Below the pieces are notes generated by a model that had not been told where the DNA came from, did no database searches, and saw only the letters and a list, made by a program, of their open reading frames with translations. Below are positions 1 through 6,928 of a stretch of DNA of 64,000 nucleotides, piece by piece (the stretch's first letter is position 1; every line of letters begins with the position of its first letter). This stretch comes from Lawsonella clevelandensis (GTDB lineage Bacteria; Actinomycetota; Actinomycetes; Mycobacteriales; Mycobacteriaceae). The position numbers were made by a program, and so were the translations under genes. Location of the stretch: assembly GCF_003241315.1 (NCBI RefSeq), contig NZ_QFOZ01000002.1, positions 132,244 through 196,243 of the forward strand, written 5' to 3'.

Positions 1-1066
1 TGGCCAATGAGAGTACTGCAAAAATAGCGATACTAAGAACGGCTCCTCCGCAGGCGGTAGCAATAAAGTAGCCAACGATTTTGCCGTAGCTTTCAGAAGT
101 ATTCTCTACTGTGCTGTCATCCTCTTGTTCTTGCGGGGTGGCTTTCTGGAGAGTTTTACCATCCTGGCGAATATGCGCAAGCCAGATCCAGATGACGAAG
201 GGAAGAGCAATAAAAGCAGTTGCCTTAATAGCAGCCCCCAACGTGATCACGGCAATTCCCAGCACATGCTTCCGGCGCAGCACCAACGCAAGGCCAATTG
301 CCATGAGAGCGACCATAAGAGCTTCATTATGCATACCACCAATAAGGTGCAGCAGCATAAGGGGATTAGCTCCGGCACACCAGAGTGCCCACAATGATGA
401 TGTTTTTAAACTTTTCGCTATGTCTTGACTAGCCCAGATAATGCCCACCATGCAGAGCATGCACAGTAGTTTTACAAGGAAAACACCGGCGTGAATGTGG
501 TCTTGGGTTATGAAGACAATAAGCTCCATTAGCCCAAGATGTAATGGCCCATAGGGGGTGGTGGTATTGCGCCAATCGCCGGAAACATCAAGATAAAGAG
601 GAGTGATATGGCCGGGTGAGTTGAGGACATTGGGGCCTACATCGTAGGCAGAAGCTCCACTTCGCTGAATGGATCCCTGGGCGAGATACGAAAAAACATC
701 TCGGGAAAGAATGGGGTTAGCGATAAGGAAGGGAACCATCCAGATAAGAGAGAGAAGAACAAGTGCGGAGACTGTACGTGTGTTGTCTTCATAGTGGTGT
801 GTCAGGAGATGGCGGCCGAGGCGTGCCCAATTGCCAATGAGGAGGAGTACTCCACCCCAAAAGAGGAATTGGCACAGGAGTTGTCCGTGTCCGTAGCACA
901 ACCAGTCAAGATGTAGTGGGGCAAGCCATGAGTCGACCGCATATCCTGCACCTGCGCCCCAGGAAGCAAGGGAGATAAACAATGAACCTGCCATTCCCCA
1001 CCACACGAGGGGTAGTAGGTTTAAGCGACGTAGTTCAGAGTAGGCAGTACTTGCTGAATGAGCCAC
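1..1066 (-). CDS. mptA: alpha-1,6-mannosyltransferase, MptA type (3' end outside window)
   Basis: A polytopic GT-C glycosyltransferase that would use polyprenyl-phosphate mannose to extend the alpha-1,6-mannan backbone of lipomannan/lipoarabinomannan on the outer face of the membrane. About 355 codons are visible and the gene runs off the left edge; family members are near 500 residues. I translated the minus strand by hand: it is strongly hydrophobic and carries the family motifs SRDVFSYLAQG and TTPYGPL. The GTG at 1066 is chosen because AAGGAG lies 7 bases upstream; an in-frame ATG at 1087 lacks a Shine-Dalgarno site. The gene follows a polyprenyl synthetase, the order known at the mycobacterial and corynebacterial mptA locus. 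MptB is the paralogue it could be confused with; neighbours favour MptA. Confidence 0.85.
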   Translation of the reverse strand, partial: MAHSASTAYSELRRLNLLPLVWWGMAGSLFISLASWGAGAGYAVDSWLAPLHLDWLCYGHGQLLCQFLFWGGVLLLIGNWARLGRHLLTHHYEDNTRTVSALVLLSLIWMVPFLIANPILSRDVFSYLAQGSIQRSGASAYDVGPNVLNSPGHITPLYLDVSGDWRNTTTPYGPLHLGLMELIVFITQDHIHAGVFLVKLLCMLCMVGIIWASQDIAKSLKTSSLWALWCAGANPLMLLHLIGGMHNEALMVALMAIGLALVLRRKHVLGIAVITLGAAIKATAFIALPFVIWIWLAHIRQDGKTLQKATPQEQEDDSTVENTSESYGKIVGYFIATACGGAVLSIAIFAVLSLA

Positions 1067-1157
1067 ACGAAATCTCCTTCGCCACATGATGTTCTGCTTG
1101 ATATTGTCGCATGTTCTGGAGATTTCACGAACATGGGGGATAGGACACAAGTGTGTG

Positions 1158-2300
1158 TTAAAAGTCTCTCTTTGTGACTGCTTCGATCATTTCACCTAGG
1201 GCGGTGACGGCAGGGGGATAAATTTCTGTCGTTTCAAGAAGTTTTGTAAGAGTGTGGCGTGCTTTATCAGCGAGCATTGCAATATGTTGTTCACTGCGGG
1301 TGACTGCGCCGCATTCGGTAAGGAGAGTGCGTGCACGATCTAATTCGCTCTCGGATAGAGGCTTCCCAATAAGGGACCAGAGTTCTTTGTGCTCGGAGGG
1401 GCGAAGGTGTTCTAGTGCGTCAGCGAGGAGTTGTGTGCGTTTGCCTTCGCGTAGATCTTCTCCGGAGGGTTTACCGGTTTTAGTGGAGTCTCCAAAAACT
1501 CCTAATAGGTCATCGCGTAGTTGGAAGGCAATGCCAAGGTTGACGCCGTAGTCGCTTAGTCCTTGGAGAAGTTCAGGTGAGGCGTTTGCGCAGGCTGCAC
1601 CAATATGAAGAGGGCGTTCAATGGTGTAGGCGGCTGTTTTGAAGCGGTTTACTTTTTGGGCGTTATCTGCATCGCAGTAGGGGAGAGTTTCCCCCGTCAT
1701 ATCGAGGTACTGTCCCGTCAACATTTCTGTGCGCATGCTGGTCCAGTAAGGGAGAGCATGGTGTAGTGGGGGGAATGCGGAAACTGTTCGGAAGAACATG
1801 TCATCGGCCCAGGTGAGAGCAATATCTCCCAAGAGAAGAGCGGAGGACTGGCCGATAGTTCTACTGTTGCCGCATGCGTGGGAGGAGGCTACGGCGTGGG
1901 CGTGTTCTGCGGCGAACTGTTCATGGAGGGAGGGATTTCCTCGGCGTGTGGCGGAGTCGTCAATAATGTCGTCGTGGATAAGGGCGCCCGCTTGTACAAA
2001 TTCCAGAGAGGCCGCGATGGTACACAGTGCTTCTGTTAGTTCGGTGTGACGGTGTCCGCCTGCGGCTGACCATCCTAGCCAGACGAATGTGGGGCGTATT
2101 CGTTTGCCGCCGTCACAGACAAAATGTTCGAGGGATGCGAGCCATGTGTCAGCGGTGGGTCCCATGGGGGTGCATGCACTACGCCGTTCTTGGCAATATG
2201 AGCGGAGTAGGTTTGTGATGTGCTCCTGCCAATTATCGGGCAGTAGTGGGGGTGTTGCTGGCGACGGTGAAGGCACTGTTTCTCGATTCCCATACAGCAC
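1158..2300 (-). CDS. idsA: polyprenyl (geranylgeranyl-type) diphosphate synthase
   Basis: Trans-isoprenyl diphosphate synthase (380 aa) that condenses isopentenyl diphosphate with allylic diphosphates to supply prenyl carriers or menaquinone tails. The first aspartate-rich motif is HDDIIDDSATRRG (about residue 110), and the second region reads FQLRDDLLGVFGD, usual for actinobacterial IdsA/GrcC proteins. The chosen start is GTG (MLYGNRE) with no clear Shine-Dalgarno site, so the N-terminus is uncertain. The GNAT gene ends 20 bases upstream and mptA starts about 90 bases downstream on the same strand, so the three are probably co-transcribed; the product may feed the lipid-linked mannose pathway. 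Chain length cannot be read from the sequence. Confidence 0.88.
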   Translation of the reverse strand: MLYGNRETVPSPSPATPPLLPDNWQEHITNLLRSYCQERRSACTPMGPTADTWLASLEHFVCDGGKRIRPTFVWLGWSAAGGHRHTELTEALCTIAASLEFVQAGALIHDDIIDDSATRRGNPSLHEQFAAEHAHAVASSHACGNSRTIGQSSALLLGDIALTWADDMFFRTVSAFPPLHHALPYWTSMRTEMLTGQYLDMTGETLPYCDADNAQKVNRFKTAAYTIERPLHIGAACANASPELLQGLSDYGVNLGIAFQLRDDLLGVFGDSTKTGKPSGEDLREGKRTQLLADALEHLRPSEHKELWSLIGKPLSESELDRARTLLTECGAVTRSEQHIAMLADKARHTLTKLLETTEIYPPAVTALGEMIEAVTKRDF

Positions 2301-2320
2301 TTTACGGTGAGTGCTAGTAA

Positions 2321-2923
2321 CTAGAGGCCGGTACGAATAAGAATACCGAAAGGACGTGAATCACCCGGAAAAGTAAAATTGCGGAGGAGATCGTTAAAAC
2401 CCATATGACGGTAAAGTCTCCAAGCAGCATTATTTTCACCAGGTACTTCTGGTGTGGAGAGAAGAACATGGTGCTCTTGGCAATCTTGCAGAATGCTATC
2501 GAGCAACCGTGTTCCTAAACCGTGTCCTTGGTAGGATGGCAGAACATGAAGTTCGGAGAGCTCAAAATAGTTGTCCATAATGGAGGTGATGGTCGTGGCC
2601 TGGTATCCCGCAGACCTCATACCTGCTGCGATTCTGCTACTCCACCACGAGTGTGGATTGCCGCGGTAGCCAAAAGTGATGCCAATAAGCGGGTCATGGT
2701 TGGTGCTAAGTGATGCAAGAGGGGTTGTAAACGCGCCATAGCTATTCCATGTCGGATAGTATGTTGCTTCTTCCCAAGGATCACGGCGTAATGAACGCCA
2801 TTCTGGGCGATAGTGCATGGCAGCAAGATAGACATCCATAGCATCGTCTATACGCTCCCGCATAAGGTCGGGGCTAAGGCGAATAACCGAGTGAATGGCC
2901 GGAGTGCTTGGAGAGAAAGCCAT
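2321..2923 (-). CDS. GNAT-family N-acetyltransferase (Rv2170-like)
   Basis: A 200-residue GNAT-fold acetyltransferase. The acetyl-CoA-binding motif A is visible as LHVLPSYQGHGLGTRLL (about residues 132-148), followed by the typical AAWRLYRHMGF segment. The N-terminal part is a longer actinobacterial extension. Its place next to idsA and mptA and close to a DUF3040 gene matches the neighbourhood of M. tuberculosis Rv2170, a GNAT protein. The acceptor cannot be predicted from sequence. It is the first gene of the leftward GNAT-idsA-mptA run and is divergent from the HEPN-like gene at 3082. Confidence 0.8.
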   Translation of the reverse strand: MAFSPSTPAIHSVIRLSPDLMRERIDDAMDVYLAAMHYRPEWRSLRRDPWEEATYYPTWNSYGAFTTPLASLSTNHDPLIGITFGYRGNPHSWWSSRIAAGMRSAGYQATTITSIMDNYFELSELHVLPSYQGHGLGTRLLDSILQDCQEHHVLLSTPEVPGENNAAWRLYRHMGFNDLLRNFTFPGDSRPFGILIRTGL

Positions 2924-3081
2924 ACCTCAATTCCACCACGTGAACAGTTTTTGTTACACCTTTTCGTTACTGTCAAGACATTCTTTGTGAAAGAGTTGCT
3001 CTCCTTAGAGTCCTCATAGGGAATCCCTCATACGAAGGCCTCATAAGGATGCAACGACGTGTGGTAAAGGAGACGGTAGGA

Positions 3082-3450
3082 ATGACTCCCCAACAAGCTA
3101 AAGATAGTGCTGAGTATTTCTATTCCTGCGCGGCGGCGGAAAATCCGTGTGAGAGTGTGCGGTGTAGTTATTTAGCTGCAGTAAAAGGTGCTGGAATTCT
3201 TATCGCCAGGCATCCGCGTCTCGCGCGTACTCGTCCTTTGACACGTGATGTGTGGACGTTGTTGGCGCGGCTTTCCCCTGAATGGGATGACGATATTGCA
3301 TATTTCCGTCAATTAGCGAAGTTGCGACGTGATATTGAAATGGGGTTGCCGGTGGCAATATCTGCCAACACAGCAAATGAGGTATTCCATCGAGTGGGTA
3401 TTTTCCTTGATCGTGTTGATGCGTCATGCGAAGAAACCCAAGTGGCCTAG
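3082..3450 (+). CDS. SAV_6107-type HEPN-domain protein
   Basis: A 122-residue, mostly helical protein resembling the actinobacterial SAV_6107/HEPN family, which is small, conserved and of unknown function. Visible: helices with YFYSCAAAENPCESVRCSYL near the N-terminus, a central RPLTRDVWTLLARLSPEW segment, and a basic KLRRDIEMG segment. No HEPN ribonuclease RxxxxH motif is evident. An upstream in-frame ATG at 3049 exists, but AAGGAG lies 10 bases before the ATG at 3082, so that start is chosen. It lies upstream of the DUF3040 gene, as in related genomes. No toxin-antitoxin partner is adjacent. Confidence 0.72.
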   Translation: MTPQQAKDSAEYFYSCAAAENPCESVRCSYLAAVKGAGILIARHPRLARTRPLTRDVWTLLARLSPEWDDDIAYFRQLAKLRRDIEMGLPVAISANTANEVFHRVGIFLDRVDASCEETQVA

Positions 3451-3549
3451 AATTTCTATGTGCTACTTTCATGGTGAGAAGAGAAAACTACACGTACACT
3501 AGAGATGTTGAATCCCAGGTGAACCTGTTACTGGAGGAGTTGAATAGCG

Positions 3550-3981
3550 ATGGCACTCTCGGATCGTGAGCAACAAATGCTCGATGAGATTGAGAGCGCA
3601 CTCAATGAGGATGCTGAATTCACAAAGTCGGTGCGCGAGGTAAGTAATCCGTCTCAGAAACATGCACATCACACACAGCATGCAACGGCCTGGGGATGGA
3701 CTCTTATTGCCGTTGGTGTAGTGCTTCTTTTTGCTGGCTTTTTTGTGAAAATTGCTGGATTCCCCCTGCTGTCATTGGTCGGTTTCGTGATGATGTTTTT
3801 AGGCAGCATCATGCTGATCCAGCATTCTGATCGTGGCCCCCAAGAGGTGACAAGAAAACCTGCGAGGAAACAAAAGAAATCCGCGCAGAAAGGTCTTGCA
3901 GATGACGCGCGTCAGCAGCCTCGCCGACATGGTTCTGGGAGTGGGTTAGCTGATAGCTTCCGTCATCGTTTTGATGACTAG
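3550..3981 (+). CDS. DUF3040 membrane protein (Rv2169c-like)
   Basis: A 143-residue protein with the hallmark DUF3040 N-terminus MALSDREQQMLDEIESAL, then a short linker, two closely spaced hydrophobic helices (about residues 48-92) and a basic, glycine-rich cytoplasmic tail (KPARKQKKSAQK). Family function is unknown; homologues sit immediately upstream of the dcw cluster in mycobacteria and corynebacteria, as here. GGAGGAG lies about 10 bases before the ATG. It is followed by a strong terminator that separates it from mraZ. Confidence 0.85.
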   Translation: MALSDREQQMLDEIESALNEDAEFTKSVREVSNPSQKHAHHTQHATAWGWTLIAVGVVLLFAGFFVKIAGFPLLSLVGFVMMFLGSIMLIQHSDRGPQEVTRKPARKQKKSAQKGLADDARQQPRRHGSGSGLADSFRHRFDD

Positions 3982-4081
3982 CATGGTGTGATGTCACGTC
4001 GCAGTGTCGCTACGAAAGTCGCTACGAAGCTAGCCAGTGTGTTAGGGCGTGAACGCGTCGTATAGTCGTTTAACTTCTTCA

Positions 4082-4113
4082 AGGAAACCCCCGCATACGT
4101 GCGGGGGTTTCCT
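4082..4113 (+). terminator. strong intrinsic terminator after the DUF3040 gene
   Basis: A perfect 14-bp inverted repeat (4082-4095 with 4100-4113, loop TACG) with a C5/G5 core is followed at once by TTTATTTCTTTTT. This should end transcription from the DUF3040 gene before the dcw leader. It lies 100 bases beyond the stop codon; that gap contains a tandem 12-mer (GTCGCTACGAAA/G at 4006-4029) and a TATAGT hexamer at 4061. Confidence 0.9.
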
Positions 4114-4465
4114 TTATTTCTTTTTATCTCGTTTGTTTAGTTTTCCGGTATTGGAATTTCCCCACTTTTCCCCACCAAATATTTTTATGGCGCCAATGCG
4201 ACGCTAAAGAAGCGCATACATGATGTAAAAAATTGCATGGTGTTTATCTTTTAGCAGGTAAAAGGATTTTTAAAATTCTTTAGTGAGGTAAGTGAAATAA
4301 ATTGTTGATGTTATCCATAATACGTATGTGAAAAAAGTTAATAAAGTGATTATTGAGTGGATTAGTAGAGATATTTTTAGAGATAGGATCCCCACAAGAA
4401 AAATCGAGAGTAATGACTATTTTTATGAAAATAAAATTAGTCATATATGAATATTCCATTGATAC
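4114..4465. other. AT-rich intergenic leader upstream of mraZ
   Basis: About 350 bases without a credible gene, markedly richer in A+T than the flanks. The only open frame of any length (minus strand, 4280-4513) has no supporting features. The stretch holds a pair of CCCAC boxes at 4161-4165 and 4171-4175, which read on the minus strand as two GTGGG repeats 10 bases apart. It probably contains the dcw promoter(s); I could not fix -35/-10 elements with confidence. Confidence 0.6.
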
Positions 4466-4490
4466 GTGGGTGTTAGTGGGGTAAAGTGGG
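4466..4490 (+). promoter_or_regulatory. MraZ operator: three GTGGG direct repeats, 10-bp period
   Basis: GTGGG occurs at 4466-4470, 4476-4480 and 4486-4490, exactly one helical turn apart; degenerate copies continue the phase at 4496 (TAAGG) and 4506 (GTGGT). MraZ is known to bind arrays of TGGG-type direct repeats with 5-nt spacers upstream of its own operon, so this is the expected autoregulatory operator of the dcw cluster. Confidence 0.85.
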
Positions 4491-4556
4491 GCTAGTAAGG
4501 GAGAAGTGGTCAATAATCGGGAAGATGACAGGCAGAAAGCGAAAGGCAGTGGTCCG

Positions 4557-4988
4557 ATGTTCCTCGGTACTTATACGCCCAAGCTTGATGACAAAGGTCG
4601 TCTTACGCTCCCCGCAAAGTTTCGCGAAGAGCTTGCCGGTGGAGTCATGGTGACCAAAGGACAGGATCACTGTCTGGCGGTATACCCCCGAGAAGAGTTT
4701 GTTCAACTTGCCCGTCGTGCAGCGAAAGCCCCACGAACGAAACCTGAGGCGCGTGCCTTTCTTCGTAGTCTCGCTGCTGGCACGGATGAACAATTTCCCG
4801 ACTCACAGGGTCGGGTCACTCTTTCCATGGATCACCGCCGTTACGCAGAACTTCATAAAGAATGCGTCGTTATTGGCGCCGTCGACTATGTAGAAATATG
4901 GAATGCCGATGCTTGGGCAGAGTATGAGGCCGCTAATGAGCAGGCCTTCTCCGATGCTCAAGATGATTCTCTTCAGGACATCCTTTAG
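4557..4988 (+). CDS. mraZ: transcriptional regulator MraZ
   Basis: First gene of the dcw cluster, an AbrB-like DNA-binding regulator of its own operon. The start at 4557 gives a 143-residue protein beginning [19 protein letters not shown], the canonical MraZ N-terminus and length. An upstream in-frame GTG at 4506 would add 17 atypical residues and overlaps the operator phase, so it is rejected. Two MraZ repeats are visible: the N-terminal [13 protein letters not shown] and a second DSQGRVTLS near residue 84. The operator lies about 70 bases upstream and an mraW-type RNA element follows. Confidence 0.93.
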   Translation: MFLGTYTPKLDDKGRLTLPAKFREELAGGVMVTKGQDHCLAVYPREEFVQLARRAAKAPRTKPEARAFLRSLAAGTDEQFPDSQGRVTLSMDHRRYAELHKECVVIGAVDYVEIWNADAWAEYEAANEQAFSDAQDDSLQDIL

Positions 4989-5027
4989 AGGAGATCCTGC
5001 CGTGACACTTCAATAGCGGTTTATGCG

Positions 5028-5113
5028 GAGATGCCACCAGGCCTCTGACCGGCTGGCCCTGACGTACTTCCCCAACGCCAGGTTCCGTTCGGCCAGAGAC
5101 CCGATGGCATCTC
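5028..5113 (+). ncRNA. mraW RNA motif in the mraZ-rsmH spacer
   Basis: The 174-base spacer before rsmH folds into nested helices: 5028-5036 (GAGATGCCA) with 5105-5113 (TGGCATCTC), 5043-5047 with 5094-5098, and 5053-5057 (CTGGC) with 5077-5081 (GCCAG). The apical loop contains GACGTACTTCCCC. A conserved 'mraW RNA' is established in this position in actinobacteria, so I assign it to that class by position and shape. Its role is unknown; a cis-regulatory effect on rsmH (mraW) is inferred. Confidence 0.72.
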
Positions 5114-5162
5114 TTTATGTATTCAGAAACATTCTCATACCTCTCGTAGAAAGGAGTTCAAC

Positions 5163-6149
5163 ATGGCACAACGACACATTCCAGTAATGCTTGACCGTAT
5201 TGTTGAGCTTCTTTCTCCCGCCTGCGATCCTCGGTACACGAAACGACCCATCATCATCGATGGAACACTTGGACTTGGAGGGCACAGCGAAGCCCTTTTG
5301 CAGCGTATTCCCAACGTTTGCGTCATTGGTTTAGATCGTGATCCACAAGCTCTTGAGCTCGCTAGTGAGCGGCTAGCACCATTCGGCGATCGTTTCCTTC
5401 CCATCCATACCGAATACCACCGTGTCGCTGACGTCATTGGGTCTATTGATCATCCTTTCTGCGAACAAATACGTCAGGTTGGTGTCAATGGTGCTCTCTA
5501 TGACCTGGGGGTATCTTCGATGCAACTTGATGATGTCGAACGAGGATTTTCCTATAGTCGTAATGCTCCCCTCGACATGCGTATGGACACCACCACTGGC
5601 ATTACCGCGGCCGATGTTCTTAATACATACGACGTTAAAGACCTCGCTCATGTGCTCCGCACGTATGGTGATGAAAAGTTTGCCACCAAGATTGCTCGTG
5701 CAATTGTCCATGAGCGAGAAAAAACACCATTCGTCGAATCTCACCAGCTTGTTGAGTTGCTGTATCGGGTAATCCCGGCGGCAGCTCGTCGTACGGGTGG
5801 GCATCCTGCGAAGCGTACGTTCCAGGCGCTTCGTGTGGAAGTGAACCATGAACTCGACAGTCTTAAGGCTGCTCTTCCCGCAGTACTCGACCTTCTCGCA
5901 GTGGGAGGCCGAGCGGTGTTTATGGCCTATCAAAGTCATGAAGACAAACTGGTCAAACATGAATTTGCCAAGGCATGTACATCCCGTACCCCGGTAGATC
6001 TCCCTATAGAACTACCAGGCAGTCAAGCTTCCTATGCGCTTGTTACACGTCGTGCCGAAAAAGCCGACGAGACCGAAATTAATCGCAATCCCCGTTCTGC
6101 CTCCGTGCGTGTACGGGCTATTGAACGCTTAGAGAGGGACGCAGCATGA
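5163..6149 (+). CDS. rsmH: 16S rRNA (cytosine(1402)-N(4))-methyltransferase RsmH
   Basis: SAM-dependent methyltransferase (328 aa, usual length) that methylates N4 of C1402 in the 16S rRNA decoding site. Visible: the N-terminal HIPVMLDRIVELL, SAM-binding DGTLGLGGHSEALL (about residues 38-51), GLDRDPQAL, the family motif GALYDLGVSSMQLDDVERGFS, and FQALRVEVNHEL. AAAGGAG lies 7 bases before the ATG. The stop codon overlaps the next start (ATGA), indicating translational coupling with the ftsL-like gene. Confidence 0.96.
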   Translation: MAQRHIPVMLDRIVELLSPACDPRYTKRPIIIDGTLGLGGHSEALLQRIPNVCVIGLDRDPQALELASERLAPFGDRFLPIHTEYHRVADVIGSIDHPFCEQIRQVGVNGALYDLGVSSMQLDDVERGFSYSRNAPLDMRMDTTTGITAADVLNTYDVKDLAHVLRTYGDEKFATKIARAIVHEREKTPFVESHQLVELLYRVIPAAARRTGGHPAKRTFQALRVEVNHELDSLKAALPAVLDLLAVGGRAVFMAYQSHEDKLVKHEFAKACTSRTPVDLPIELPGSQASYALVTRRAEKADETEINRNPRSASVRVRAIERLERDAA

Positions 6150-6853
6150 TCGAGACTTCAGCTCGGCCGCGTAGTCGTACTCACCGTGCCGATTCTCCTC
6201 ATCGGCACCGTACTGTTTCCGCTCAGCGAGCTATAGATCGCAGGAATCGCCGTTTGGCGCGAACTATGCAGATTGCCACAGGTGCAGCTGTCCGCAATGG
6301 TGGGGCTACTGTTTCTGCAACAGAAACACGAGGTCGTAGTCGTGCATCCATTAAAGCGCGCCTTAATAAGCAGAGCGTGATACGACGTCTGCGTGTTGGC
6401 AAACTCTCTTTTGTTGCAACAGTGCTTCTTGTTTGCCTTATTGGTGTAGGTGTCACCCTCGTCCTCTCCAGCTATGTGGCAAGCCAATCAGAATCAGTGG
6501 TGGCTCTACAACAGACAAATAAAGGTTTGAAAGAACACGATGCACAGTTAACGAAGCAGCTACAAGAATCAATGTCGGCTGCACAGTTAGCGGAAAAAGC
6601 GACCGCTATGGGAATGGTCCCCAGTGGGGATGTCCCCACTCTCCATAAGGAGGGTAAGAAAGTAGTGGTTGTGGGAACACCGCAGGCAGCTAATGGGCGT
6701 GTTCTTCAAAATATTAACCCTCCACTGCCGCAAAGAACTGAGCTGAAAGTTAAAAAGGTCAGTGAGCCACCTAGTGAACCTCCTGCTGAAAAAGTAAAAT
6801 TTGAAAAGCGTCGTCCCTCGGATACTCTCCAGCAATTAGCAGAGCATCGCTAA
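6146..6853 (+). CDS. ftsL: FtsL-like bitopic cell-division protein
   Basis: A 235-residue single-pass membrane protein in the ftsL position between rsmH and ftsI. It has a long basic cytoplasmic head rich in Arg/Ser (residues 1-85), one transmembrane helix (about 88-110, LSFVATVLLVCLIGVGVTLV), then a short coiled-coil-like stretch (QQTNKGLKEHDAQLTKQLQ) and a Pro/Lys-rich tail. FtsL sequences are poorly conserved, so identity rests on topology and synteny. FtsL would form a septal complex with FtsQ and FtsB and activate FtsW-FtsI. Overlaps rsmH by 4 bases. Confidence 0.8.
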   Translation: MIETSARPRSRTHRADSPHRHRTVSAQRAIDRRNRRLARTMQIATGAAVRNGGATVSATETRGRSRASIKARLNKQSVIRRLRVGKLSFVATVLLVCLIGVGVTLVLSSYVASQSESVVALQQTNKGLKEHDAQLTKQLQESMSAAQLAEKATAMGMVPSGDVPTLHKEGKKVVVVGTPQAANGRVLQNINPPLPQRTELKVKKVSEPPSEPPAEKVKFEKRRPSDTLQQLAEHR

Positions 6854-6928
6854 TTCTTCACTACACTGTGAGAGAGCCTCTGTCTGTGTGAAGAGGCTAT
6901 GGGAGAGGACTTATTCAAAGGAGCGCTC

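Noticed and set aside
2945..2975. TTGTTACA and CGTTACTG in the divergent GNAT/HEPN spacer, resembling the repeats near 24640.
   Set aside because: Only two short imperfect matches in AT-rich spacer, not enough to call a shared operator.
3082..3981. HEPN-like gene and DUF3040 gene as a toxin-antitoxin pair.
   Set aside because: No HEPN RxxxxH ribonuclease motif, no MNT partner, and both are conserved core neighbours of the dcw cluster.
4280..4513. Minus-strand open frame of 77 codons upstream of mraZ.
   Set aside because: Overlaps the MraZ operator, has Asn/Ile/Phe-rich composition expected of AT-rich noncoding DNA, and no recognisable feature.
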